DNA of 64,000 bases from Sphingomonas sp. FARSPH (lineage in GTDB: Bacteria > Pseudomonadota > Alphaproteobacteria > Sphingomonadales > Sphingomonadaceae): NCBI RefSeq assembly GCF_003355005.1, contig NZ_CP029985.1, positions 372,001 to 436,000 of the forward strand. Direction: 5' to 3'. The number at the start of each line of letters is the position of its first letter. Positions within the stretch are counted from its first letter, which is position 1. A program made the position numbers and the translations under genes. Of the stretch, positions 8,256 to 16,508 are shown one piece after another. The notes beneath the pieces were generated by a model. The model was given only the letters and a program-made list of their open reading frames with translations, made no database searches and had not been told where the DNA came from.

Positions 8256-8456
8256 TCAGGCGATCGGGATCGCGCCCGGCGCGGTGAAGGCCATCAGCAG
8301 CAGCATCGCCGACAGGCCGACGGAAAGACCGCACAGCACATAGCCGACATATTCGAGCATCGGCGGATTGGGCCGCCCGACCTTGCGATTGCGTGCCACG
8401 CCCTGCAACACGAAGCTCGCCAACATTCCATAGGTGAATACGAACGCCCCGAGCAT
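8256..8456 (-). CDS. Small membrane protein, 66 residues
   Basis: The protein starts MLGAFVFTYGMLASFVLQGV and has two predicted membrane helices (about 4-20 and 36-59) joined by a polar, basic loop ARNRKVGRPNPPM. The ATG at 8456 is chosen because a GAGGGAG ribosome binding site lies four bases upstream; the longer in-frame version would add 21 polar residues. No family was recognised. A CtrA-type half site, TTAACCAT, lies about 90 bases upstream. Confidence 0.55.
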   Translation of the reverse strand: MLGAFVFTYGMLASFVLQGVARNRKVGRPNPPMLEYVGYVLCGLSVGLSAMLLLMAFTAPGAIPIA

Positions 8457-8544
8457 GATGCTCCCTCTTACCGACGACGGTTCAAGCCCCCGCGACCCCC
8501 CGGTCGCATTCCGCCGCAAAGCCTAAGCCGGGGTCTTCTGACAA

Positions 8545-8552
8545 ATGGTTAA
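8545..8552 (-). promoter_or_regulatory. CtrA-type half site TTAACCAT
   Basis: On the minus strand TTAACCAT is the common CtrA half site. It lies 88 bases upstream of the 66-residue membrane protein gene. The second half, seven bases on, is TCAG and thus degenerate. Confidence 0.3.
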
Positions 8553-8602
8553 CTGCAAGCCGCCCGAAAATCGGGACCAATGTCGACGCAGGTGACGCTG
8601 GA

Positions 8603-9943
8603 TCAGCGCGGCAGCACGATCCGCGCGATCAGCCCGGGCGCATTGTCGGCGAGTTCGAACCGCCCCTCGTGCAGCCGCGCGACCGCCTCGATCAACGCCA
8701 TGCCCAACCCCGCCCCCGGCGTCGTCCGCGCCGCATCGAGCCGGCCGAAGCGTTTGCGCGCCTGTGCCCGGTCGGCCTCGGGAATGCCGTTTCCGCGATC
8801 CTCGACCTGGATCGCGATGTCGTGCGCCGTGGCGGTCAGCCGCAGCACCAGCTGCCGGCCGCCGCCTGCATGTTTCAGCGCGTTGTCGACGAGGTTGCTG
8901 ATCGCCTGGCTCAGCAGTTCGCGGTGAACGCGCATCGCCGGCGGATCGGCGTCGATCGCAACAGCGAAGGCGAAGCCCGCATCCTCCGCGACAGGGCCGT
9001 AGAGGTCGGCGATCTCCTCGACCAGCTCCGCCGGCTCGACCAGCGAGAAGCGGTCGCGCGAAACCGACTCGGACCGGCTTATCTCGATCACCATGGTCAG
9101 CATGCGCATGACGAGATCGGTTTCGACCAGCAGGCCGCCCAGCGCCGCCTCGCGCGCGGCTGGGTCGGCGATCAGCACCGCCTGCTCGGTCTTGGTACGC
9201 AGCCGCGCGAGCGGCGAACGCAGGTCGTGCGCCAGGCTGTCGGTGACGACGCGCAGTTCGACCATCAGCCGTTCGACCTTGCCGAGCATGCGATTGAGCT
9301 GTTCCGCCAGCCGGTCAAAGCCGTCGCCGCGACCGCCGTCGACCGGCACGCGCCGCGACAGGTCGCCCTCGCCCGCCGCCTCGACCACCGCGGCGATCCG
9401 GTCGAGCCGCTGGCCGACGTAGCGCGCCAGCACCAGTCCGGCCGCGACGCCGAGCAGCAGCGACAGCATCACCGCGACCGCGAGCGCGCCCTCGATCGCC
9501 CGCTGTTCCGCCTGGACGAGGTCGAGGCTGCGCCCGACGAGCAGCCAATTGCCGCCGATCGGGTGGAGCGCATAGCCGACGTCGGTCGTCGTCGCGGAGC
9601 CGTCGAGGTCGGACATGCGGAACGTCGCGGGCACCAGCGGCACGGTGACACGGGCGGGGCCGTAGCCGATCACGCGGCGCCCCTGCCGGTCGAGCACCGC
9701 CAGCACCAGCGAGGTATCGCCGGGCGCACGCGCCTCGCCGATCGCCTCCCGCACCGCCGGCAGACCGCCGGCGTGGAAGATCGCGCGCATCGCGTCCGAT
9801 TTCTCGATCGTCTCGCGCCGCACCGTGCCGATCGCCGCGGTGCTCGTCTGCTTCCACACGAAACCGACCAGCACGAGGTTGGAGACGAGCGCGAGCGCGA
9901 TCGACAGCAGCGCGATGCGCGCGGTGACCGACAGGCGCATCAT
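8603..9943 (-). CDS. Sensor histidine kinase of an OmpR-type two-component system
   Basis: 446 residues. One membrane helix is at about 9-30, a periplasmic sensing region at 31-150, and a second helix at about 151-175. HAMP follows at about 172-225, then the DHp domain with His239 in DSLAHDLRSPLARL, the N box in ISNLVDNALKHAG, and G boxes EDRGNGIPEAD and GAGLGMALIEAVARLHEG. It autophosphorylates on His239 and passes phosphate to the adjacent regulator. Two adjacent ATG codons (9943, 9940) can serve as start; both lie just after the regulator stop (13- or 16-base gap), so the two genes are co-transcribed. The ligand is unknown. Confidence 0.92.
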   Translation of the reverse strand: MMRLSVTARIALLSIALALVSNLVLVGFVWKQTSTAAIGTVRRETIEKSDAMRAIFHAGGLPAVREAIGEARAPGDTSLVLAVLDRQGRRVIGYGPARVTVPLVPATFRMSDLDGSATTTDVGYALHPIGGNWLLVGRSLDLVQAEQRAIEGALAVAVMLSLLLGVAAGLVLARYVGQRLDRIAAVVEAAGEGDLSRRVPVDGGRGDGFDRLAEQLNRMLGKVERLMVELRVVTDSLAHDLRSPLARLRTKTEQAVLIADPAAREAALGGLLVETDLVMRMLTMVIEISRSESVSRDRFSLVEPAELVEEIADLYGPVAEDAGFAFAVAIDADPPAMRVHRELLSQAISNLVDNALKHAGGGRQLVLRLTATAHDIAIQVEDRGNGIPEADRAQARKRFGRLDAARTTPGAGLGMALIEAVARLHEGRFELADNAPGLIARIVLPR

Positions 9944-9956
9944 GGTGCGCCGGGAC

Positions 9957-10646
9957 TCAGTCGACCGCGAGGCGATAGCCCGCGCCGCGCACGGTATGCA
10001 GGATCGGCGCGCCGAATCCGTCCTCCAGCTTGCGGCGCAGGCGGCCGATATGGACGTCGACGACATTCGAGCCGGGGTCGAAATGGTAGTTCCAGATCTT
10101 TTCCAGCATCATCGTGCGCGTCACCACCTGCCCCGCATGGCGCGCGAGGAATTCGAGCAGGTTGAACTCGCGCGCGCCGAGCGGGATCGTGCGCCCGGCG
10201 CGTGTCACGTGACGCGCGAGCAGGTCGATCTCGAGGTCGCCGACCGAAAGCTTCGTCTTGGTCGGCTCGCTCGTCGCGCGGTCGGTGCGGCGCACCAGCG
10301 CCTCGATCCGCGCGGAAAGCTCGGCGAAGGAGAAGGGCTTGCAGAGGTAATCGTCCGCGCCTGCCTTCAGTCCGTCGACGCGATCGTCGACCGCGGCGAG
10401 CGCCGACAGGACGAGCACCGGCGTTGCGATCCCGGCGGCACGGATCGCGCTGACCATCTGCAGGCCGTCGATACCGGGCAGCATGCGATCGGCGATGATG
10501 AGGTCGAAGATGCCCTCGCTCGCGAGGAACAGGCCGTCGCGGCCGTCCTTCGCCGCCTCCACGGCATAGCCGGCCTCCGACAGGCCCTTGGTCAGATAGG
10601 CGGCGGTGGAGCTGTCGTCCTCGACAATCAGGATTTTCCGGGTCAC
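9957..10646 (-). CDS. OmpR/PhoB-family response regulator
   Basis: 229 residues when started at the GTG at 10646 (VTRKILIVEDD), which has a GAGGA site about ten bases upstream; a longer in-frame start at 10700 would add 18 non-conserved residues. The receiver domain has the acidic pocket Asp10-Asp11, phosphorylation site Asp53 in IADRMLPG and Lys103 in LCKPFSF. The C-terminal winged helix contains LGAREFNLLEFLARHAG and VDVHIGRLRRKLED. It is the first gene of the pair with the kinase. A candidate 11-bp-period direct repeat lies upstream and may be its own binding site. Confidence 0.93.
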   Translation of the reverse strand: MTRKILIVEDDSSTAAYLTKGLSEAGYAVEAAKDGRDGLFLASEGIFDLIIADRMLPGIDGLQMVSAIRAAGIATPVLVLSALAAVDDRVDGLKAGADDYLCKPFSFAELSARIEALVRRTDRATSEPTKTKLSVGDLEIDLLARHVTRAGRTIPLGAREFNLLEFLARHAGQVVTRTMMLEKIWNYHFDPGSNVVDVHIGRLRRKLEDGFGAPILHTVRGAGYRLAVD

Positions 10647-10683
10647 GCGCGCATCGTCCTCGTCGCTTGTCCTTTGACGGGAA

Positions 10684-10715
10684 AGGCCGGCGGAAAGCAA
10701 CCTTTCCGCCGGCCT
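10684..10715. repeat. Perfect 14-bp inverted repeat upstream of the two-component genes
   Basis: Arms at 10684-10697 and 10702-10715 (AGGCCGGCGGAAAG and its complement) are separated by four bases. It lies 38 bases upstream of the response regulator start, inside its likely leader, and is not followed by a T run. It could be a leader hairpin or a terminator-like end of adk transcription. Confidence 0.6.
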
Positions 10716-10814
10716 CCTACGATACCCCCGGGAGTGTCGGGTACCGATCCTGCCAAAACATTTCGGTCACCGGCGACCGATGCGCGTCGTTGTACGCAGG
10801 CGACCCCGACATCT

Positions 10815-10832
10815 TCATGAAAAAATCATGAA
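10815..10832. promoter_or_regulatory. Direct repeat with 11-bp period, candidate response-regulator box
   Basis: TCATGAA (10815-10821), four bases AAAA, then TCATGAA (10826-10832). Two 7-bp repeats spaced by 4 bp is the architecture bound by PhoB/OmpR-family regulators. It sits in the adk/response-regulator spacer about 170 bases upstream of the regulator gene and is strikingly AT-rich for this genome. Confidence 0.4.
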
Positions 10833-10854
10833 AGATGCGTCATCGACGCGGAAA

Positions 10855-10881
10855 GGGGCGCCCCCATCGCTGCGGGCGCCC
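10855..10881 (-). terminator. GC-rich hairpin after adk
   Basis: On the minus strand a perfect GGGCGCCC/GGGCGCCC stem with a 10-base loop is followed by CCTTTCC. It lies 28 bases after the adk stop. The T run is poor, so termination here is plausible but not certain. Confidence 0.35.
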
Positions 10882-10909
10882 GTCCAACATTCGATCGCGT
10901 ACGGGATCG

Positions 10910-11560
10910 TCAGCCGCGCCCGTCCAGGATCGCGTCGATCGCCTGCGCGACGTGATCGATGTCGGCCATGCCGTCGACGCGGTGGACGAGGCCGCGCGCC
11001 TGATAGATCGGCAGGATCGGCGCCGTCTTGGCGCGATATTCCTGCATCCGCGTGCGCACCGTTTCGGCATTGTCGTCGGGCCGACGCTTGAACTCGGTCG
11101 ATCCGCACACGTCGCACACGCCCGCGACCTTGGGCAGCTTGAAACGGTCGTGATAGCCCGCCCCGCAATTCGCGCAGGTGTAGCGGCCCTCGACGCGTTC
11201 GATCAGCGCGGCTTCGTCGACTTCCAGCTCGATGACGAAATCGAGCGTCTGGTCGCGCGCCTCGAGCAGGCCGTCGAGCGCCTCGGCCTGCGCCGCGGTG
11301 CGCGGATAGCCGTCGAAGATCGCGCCGCCACCGATGCCCTGATCCAGCCGCTCGCCGATCAGCGCGGAGACGATCTCGTCGGAGACGAGCTGGCCCGCAT
11401 CCATCACCGCTTTCGCCTGCTGCCCCACGGGCGATCCCGCCTTGACCGCCGCGCGCAGCATGTCGCCGGTCGACAGCTGCACCATGCCGCGCGTCGTCAT
11501 CAGCCGCTGCGCCTGGGTGCCCTTGCCTGCGCCCGGCGGCCCGAGAAGGATGATGTTCAC
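10910..11560 (-). CDS. adk: Adenylate kinase
   Basis: Interconverts ATP + AMP and 2 ADP. The 216-residue protein has the P-loop GPPGAGKGTQA near the N-terminus, the AMP-binding segment STGDMLRAAV, the FDGYPRT motif and the C-terminal core. The LID domain carries four cysteines in two CxxC pairs (CANC and CDVC, around residues 129-150), which form a structural zinc site in the long zinc-type bacterial enzymes. It follows secY by a 48-base gap and would be co-transcribed with it. Unlike in most alphaproteobacteria, rpsM does not come next. Confidence 0.97.
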   Translation of the reverse strand: MNIILLGPPGAGKGTQAQRLMTTRGMVQLSTGDMLRAAVKAGSPVGQQAKAVMDAGQLVSDEIVSALIGERLDQGIGGGAIFDGYPRTAAQAEALDGLLEARDQTLDFVIELEVDEAALIERVEGRYTCANCGAGYHDRFKLPKVAGVCDVCGSTEFKRRPDDNAETVRTRMQEYRAKTAPILPIYQARGLVHRVDGMADIDHVAQAIDAILDGRG

Positions 11561-11608
11561 GCCTGTCCCCTTGTCTACGTGCGGTCGTCTAGGTGCCGTG
11601 CCGCCGGA

Positions 11609-12973
<1,365 letters not shown>

Positions 12974-12994
12974 GCGTGTCGGTGTCCTGGAAAC

Positions 12995-13030
12995 GAAAAA
13001 CGGCGGGTAAGCGTTTGTCCGCCCCCGCCG
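12995..13030 (-). terminator. Intrinsic terminator just upstream of secY
   Basis: On the minus strand the 7-bp stem CGGCGGG/CCCGCCG (13030-13024 and 13007-13001, 16-base loop) is followed by five T. It ends only about 22 bases before the secY start codon. It would stop transcripts coming from rplO. Confidence 0.55.
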
Positions 13031-13032
13031 CT

Positions 13033-13060
13033 CATATAGTCATGCTCCAAGGCTTGTCTA
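13033..13060 (-). promoter_or_regulatory. Promoter-like sequence for secY-adk
   Basis: The minus strand reads TAGACA (13060-13055; five of six to TTGACA), a 16-base spacer and TATATG (13038-13033; four of six to TATAAT). The predicted start would fall near 13026, within the first arm of the terminator hairpin, so a transcript starting here would not form the full hairpin. Confidence 0.45.
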
Positions 13061-13076
13061 ACCTATAGGAGCTATT

Positions 13077-13145
13077 GTTCCCCGGCGAAGGCCGGGGCCC
13101 AGTCGCGGGCGGCCCGTTGCTGGGCCCCGGCCTTCGCCGGGGAAC
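13077..13145. repeat. Perfect 26-bp palindromic repeat between rplO and secY
   Basis: Arms at 13077-13102 and 13120-13145 are exact complements (core CCCCGGCGAAGGCCGGGG) around a 17-base centre. The CCCGGCGAAGGCCGGG core is typical of dispersed REP-like elements in sphingomonad genomes; a shorter relative is at about 38007-38027. It lies ten bases after the rplO stop. Confidence 0.8.
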
Positions 13146-13154
13146 CGGCAGGGG

Positions 13155-13697
13155 TTACGCCTTGAACGACGCCTTCTTTTCCTGACGCGCCTTATACTGC
13201 ACGCCCTTCTTGGCGGCGGCCTTCTCGGCAGCCGGGACGATCGTCGGCACGTCGACCGAACCGCCGGCCTTCTCGATCATCTCGCGCGCCGAGGCGGAAA
13301 CGCCGGCGACGGTGAAGGAAAGCTTCGCGGTCAGGTCGCCCTTGCCGAGCAGACGGACGCCGTCCTTGCCGCCACGCGCCAGACCGGCCGCCTTCAGCGC
13401 GGCATGGTCGATCGTGCCGTCGGTCTTCAGCTTGCCCGCATCGATCGCCTTCTGGATCGCGCCGGTGTTCACCGTCGCATAATCCTTGGCGAAGATGTTG
13501 TTGAAGCCGCGCTTCGGCAGACGCATGTGGAGCGGCATCTGGCCGCCTTCGAAGCCGGCGATGCTGACGCCCTCGCGGCTCTTCTGACCCTTCTGGCCGC
13601 GGCCGCCGGTCTTGCCCTTGCCCGAGCCGATGCCGCGACCGACGCGGATCTTGGACTTGCGGGCACCCTGGTTGTCGCGGAGTTCGTTGAGCTTCAT
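13155..13697 (-). CDS. rplO: 50S ribosomal protein L15
   Basis: Late-assembly protein of the large subunit, 180 residues. It begins MKLNELRDNQGARKSKIRVG, with the Gly-rich GIGSGKGKTGGRGQKGQKSR region, GGQMPLHMRLPKRGFNN, and the C-terminal globular fold. The ATG at 13697 is the canonical start; a GTG nine bases upstream is in frame but not conserved. It is the last ribosomal gene of the spc block before secY. Confidence 0.97.
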   Translation of the reverse strand: MKLNELRDNQGARKSKIRVGRGIGSGKGKTGGRGQKGQKSREGVSIAGFEGGQMPLHMRLPKRGFNNIFAKDYATVNTGAIQKAIDAGKLKTDGTIDHAALKAAGLARGGKDGVRLLGKGDLTAKLSFTVAGVSASAREMIEKAGGSVDVPTIVPAAEKAAAKKGVQYKARQEKKASFKA

Positions 13698-13808
13698 GAT
13701 ATGCACTCGCTTTCGCTTTTGTCGCGCGCCCGGCGGTTGCCGGGTTGTGGAAACTGGAAAAAGGAAGGGGGCCGGTTAGCCCCCCTCCCCGTATTTGTCA
13801 CTAGGTCC

Positions 13809-13886
13809 CGTGCTCCTGCGAACGCAGGAGCCCAGGGTCACACACGTCCGGTTCGTGGCTCTGGGTTCCTGCTTTCGCAGGAACGC
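13809..13886. repeat. Imperfect palindromic repeat between rplO and rpmD
   Basis: Arms around 13809-13838 and 13857-13886 share TCCTGCGAA-C/A-GCAGGA with flanking CCCAG, and differ at a few bases. It is a REP-like element of a different family from the one before secY. Its right arm ends three bases before the rpmD stop codon. Confidence 0.7.
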
Positions 13887-13888
13887 AA

Positions 13889-14065
13889 TCAGCCCTGAAC
13901 CTCGACCATGTGCTGCACCTTGCGGATCATGCCGCGGACCTCGGGGGTATCCTCGAGCTCCGACACCTTGTGCATCTTGTTGAGGCCAAGGCCGACCAGC
14001 GTGGCGCGCTGGTCCTTGGTGCGGCGGATCGGCGAACCGGTCTGCTTGATCTTGATCGTCGCCAT
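13889..14065 (-). CDS. rpmD: 50S ribosomal protein L30
   Basis: 58 residues, beginning MATIKIKQTGSPIRRTKDQR and ending MIRKVQHMVEVQG. This is the standard bacterial L30 length and fold, with LVGLGLNKMHKVSELEDTP in the centre. It lies between rpsE and rplO as in the canonical spc operon, six bases after the rpsE stop. Confidence 0.96.
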   Translation of the reverse strand: MATIKIKQTGSPIRRTKDQRATLVGLGLNKMHKVSELEDTPEVRGMIRKVQHMVEVQG

Positions 14066-14071
14066 GATGGA

Positions 14072-14800
14072 TTACTCCGTGATGGCCGCCGCATCCGCCT
14101 CGGCGGTCTGCGAACCACCGCGGCCGAGCAGGTCGGCGATCTTCTTGCCACGACGCTGAGCCACCGACTTCGGCGAAGTCTGGTCGGTCAGCGCCTCGAA
14201 CGTGGCGCGGATCATGTTGTATGGGTTCGACGTGCCGACCGACTTGGTCACGACGTCGGCGACGCCCAGGCTCTCGAAGATGGCGCGCATCGGGCCGCCT
14301 GCGATGATGCCCGTGCCCTGCGGCGCGGAACGCAGCGTCACGCGACCGGCACCGAAGTGGCCGTTGCCGTCATGATGCAGCGTGCGACCGTCCTTCAGGG
14401 GAACGCGGACCATCGCCTTTTTCGCCGAAGCGGTCGCCTTGGAAATGGCTTCCGGCACTTCGCGCGCCTTGCCATGACCGAAACCGACGCGGCCCTTGCC
14501 GTCGCCCACGACGACCAACGCCGCAAAGCCGAAGCGCTTGCCGCCCTTCACGGTCTTCGAGACGCGGTTGATGTGGACCAGCTTCTCGATCAGCTCCTCG
14601 CCGCCGTCCTCGGCACCACGACGATCGTCGCGACGCCCACGGTTGCCGTCACGGCCGCCGCGACCACGATCGCCGCCGCCCGGGCCACGGCCACGGCCGC
14701 CGCGGGGACCGCGACCGCCGGCGGGACCGCCCTGCTGCGCGTCCTGCTGCGGGGCGCTCTCGGCGCCGGCAGCCTGCTGCACGGTGTTTTCGTCAGCCAT
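14072..14800 (-). CDS. rpsE: 30S ribosomal protein S5 with Arg/Gly-rich N-terminal extension
   Basis: Small-subunit protein involved in decoding accuracy and mRNA unwinding. The conserved part starts near residue 68 (ELIEKLVHINRVSKTVKGG) with the double-stranded RNA-binding-like domain, and continues with the GFGHGKAREVPEAI region. The protein is 242 residues, about 70 more than the Escherichia coli homologue. The extra part is N-terminal: a Gln/Ala-rich start, then residues 24-62 with many RG and RGG units. The ATG at 14800 is chosen; a GTG is directly upstream. Its stop is six bases before rpmD. Confidence 0.97.
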   Translation of the reverse strand: MADENTVQQAAGAESAPQQDAQQGGPAGGRGPRGGRGRGPGGGDRGRGGRDGNRGRRDDRRGAEDGGEELIEKLVHINRVSKTVKGGKRFGFAALVVVGDGKGRVGFGHGKAREVPEAISKATASAKKAMVRVPLKDGRTLHHDGNGHFGAGRVTLRSAPQGTGIIAGGPMRAIFESLGVADVVTKSVGTSNPYNMIRATFEALTDQTSPKSVAQRRGKKIADLLGRGGSQTAEADAAAITE

Positions 14801-14803
14801 CAC

Positions 14804-15160
14804 TTAGAACTCCAGTCCGGCTTCGCGAGCCGCTTCGGCGAGCGCCTTGACGCGGCCGTGGAACAGGAAGCCACCACGGTCGAACACGACCTGGGTGACA
14901 CCGGCTGCCTTCGCCGCTTCCGCGACCCGCTTGCCGACCTCGGTCGCCGCAGCGACGTTGGCGCCCGACTTGTCGCGCACGCCCTTTTCCAGAGTCGACG
15001 CGGCCGCGACGGTCTTGCCCGCCTCGTCGTCGATCACTTGGGCATAGATGTGCTTGCCCGAACGATGCACGGACAGCCGCGGACGACCGCCGGCACGCGC
15101 CTTCAGCGTGGTACGATTGCGCCGGCGGCGCTTCTCGAACAGAGAGAGACCCTTGGTCAT
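14804..15160 (-). CDS. rplR: 50S ribosomal protein L18
   Basis: 5S rRNA-binding protein, 118 residues. It has the basic N-terminus KRRRRNRTTLKA, PRLSVHRSGKHIYAQVIDDE and the C-terminal FDRGGFLFHGRVKALAEAA. It overlaps the rplF stop by one base and precedes rpsE by three bases. Confidence 0.97.
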   Translation of the reverse strand: MTKGLSLFEKRRRRNRTTLKARAGGRPRLSVHRSGKHIYAQVIDDEAGKTVAAASTLEKGVRDKSGANVAAATEVGKRVAEAAKAAGVTQVVFDRGGFLFHGRVKALAEAAREAGLEF

Positions 15161-15693
15161 TACTTCTTCTTCCCTTCCTTGCGGAAGATGAACTCGCCGT
15201 CGTACTTGATGCCCTTGCCCTTGTACGGCTCGGGCTTGCGCCAGCGGCGGATCTCGGCGGCCAGCTGGCCGACCTTCTGCTTGTCCGAACCGCTGATCTC
15301 GACGGTGGTGGCGTCCGGCGTCTTCACCTCGATGCCTTCCGGCACGTCGATGTTGACGTCGTGGCTATAGCCGAGCTGCAGCTTCAGGGTCTTGCCCTGC
15401 GCCGCGGCGCGATAGCCGACGCCGGTGATGACCAGCTTCTTCGAGAAGCCCGTCGTCACGCCGGTGACCAGGTTCTGCACCAGCGTGCGCTGCATGCCCC
15501 AGAAGGCGCGGGCGCGCTTGGTGTCGTTCGCGGGGGTCACGCCGATGGCGTCCGCCTGGACGTCATAGGCGATCTCGTCGGCGAGCGGCATCGACAGGGT
15601 GCCCTTGGGACCCTTCACGCTCAGCACCTTGTCGGCGATGGTCGCGGTGACGCCGGCCGGAACCGGGACCGCCTTCTTACCGATGCGGCTCAT
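15160..15693 (-). CDS. rplF: 50S ribosomal protein L6
   Basis: 177 residues binding 23S rRNA near the factor-binding site. It begins MSRIGKKAVPVPAGVTATIA and has the duplicated L6 fold. The C-terminal KPEPYKGKGIKYDGEFIFRK is the conserved signature. It shares one base with the neighbouring start and stop codons on each side, showing tight translational coupling. Confidence 0.98.
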   Translation of the reverse strand: MSRIGKKAVPVPAGVTATIADKVLSVKGPKGTLSMPLADEIAYDVQADAIGVTPANDTKRARAFWGMQRTLVQNLVTGVTTGFSKKLVITGVGYRAAAQGKTLKLQLGYSHDVNIDVPEGIEVKTPDATTVEISGSDKQKVGQLAAEIRRWRKPEPYKGKGIKYDGEFIFRKEGKKK

Positions 15694-16088
15694 CAGAACA
15701 CCTCCGCCAGGACTTCGCCGCCGACGTTCTGCTCGCGCGCCTCGGCGTCGGAGAGCACGCCGCGGGGCGTCGACACGATGGTGATGCCCAGGCCGTTGCG
15801 CACGCGCGGCAGGTCCTGCGCACCCGAATAGATGCGGCGGCCCGGCTTCGACACGCGAGCGAGATGCTTGATCGCCGGCTGGCCTTCGAAATACTTCAGC
15901 TCGACGCGGATGCCGGCCGCGGGGCCCATCTGCTCTTCGCTGTAGCCACGGATATAGCCTTCGCGCTGGAGAACGTCGAGCACGCGGGCGCGCAGCTTCG
16001 ACGCCGGCGTCAGGACGGAGTCCTTGCGCGCGCGCTGGCCGTTGCGGATGCGGGTGAGCAGGTCACCCAGGGGATCGGTCACTGCCAT
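15693..16088 (-). CDS. rpsH: 30S ribosomal protein S8
   Basis: 131-residue 16S rRNA-binding protein and, in other bacteria, the translational repressor of the spc operon. It begins MAVTDPLGDLLTRIRNGQRA and ends with the signature GLGITIVSTPRGVLSDAEAR. Overlap of one base with rplF. Confidence 0.98.
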   Translation of the reverse strand: MAVTDPLGDLLTRIRNGQRARKDSVLTPASKLRARVLDVLQREGYIRGYSEEQMGPAAGIRVELKYFEGQPAIKHLARVSKPGRRIYSGAQDLPRVRNGLGITIVSTPRGVLSDAEAREQNVGGEVLAEVF

Positions 16089-16098
16089 GATCTAATCC

Positions 16099-16404
16099 TT
16101 ACCAGCTCGACTTCGTGAGGCCGGGGATCATGCCCTTGTTGGCAAGATCACGCAGCATGACGCGCGCGAGGCGGAACTTGCGGTAGTAAGCGCGCGGGCG
16201 GCCGGTGATCTCGCAACGGTTGCGGATCCGGGTCGGGTTCGCGTTTCGCGGCAGCTCCGCCATCTTGAGGCGGGCGATCAGACGCTCGCTCTCGTCCAGA
16301 CTCTCATCGTTAGCCTGGGCCTTCAGCTTCGCAAACTTGCCGGCATATTGCTTCACCAGCTTCTTGCGACGCTCGTTCTTGTTGATCGAACTCAGTTTCG
16401 CCAT
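16099..16404 (-). CDS. rpsN: 30S ribosomal protein S14 (zinc-free long form)
   Basis: 101 residues beginning MAKLSSINKNERRKKLV. It is the long form without the CxxC zinc pairs (only one Cys, in NRCEITGRPRAYYRKF), which is usual in proteobacteria. It precedes rpsH by ten bases. The 104-base gap to rplE contains a degenerate GGGGTGGGG/CCCCTCCCC inverted repeat around 16450-16500. Confidence 0.97.
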   Translation of the reverse strand: MAKLSSINKNERRKKLVKQYAGKFAKLKAQANDESLDESERLIARLKMAELPRNANPTRIRNRCEITGRPRAYYRKFRLARVMLRDLANKGMIPGLTKSSW

Positions 16405-16508
16405 GGACTTAAGCTCTTCTTCCTAAGCTCCCCAGCCGCAAACGGCAGGGGTGGGGGAGGGAAGGACCGAGGCGAGCGATGCTCGTTGCGGCCCCTCCCC
16501 TGTCCCGA

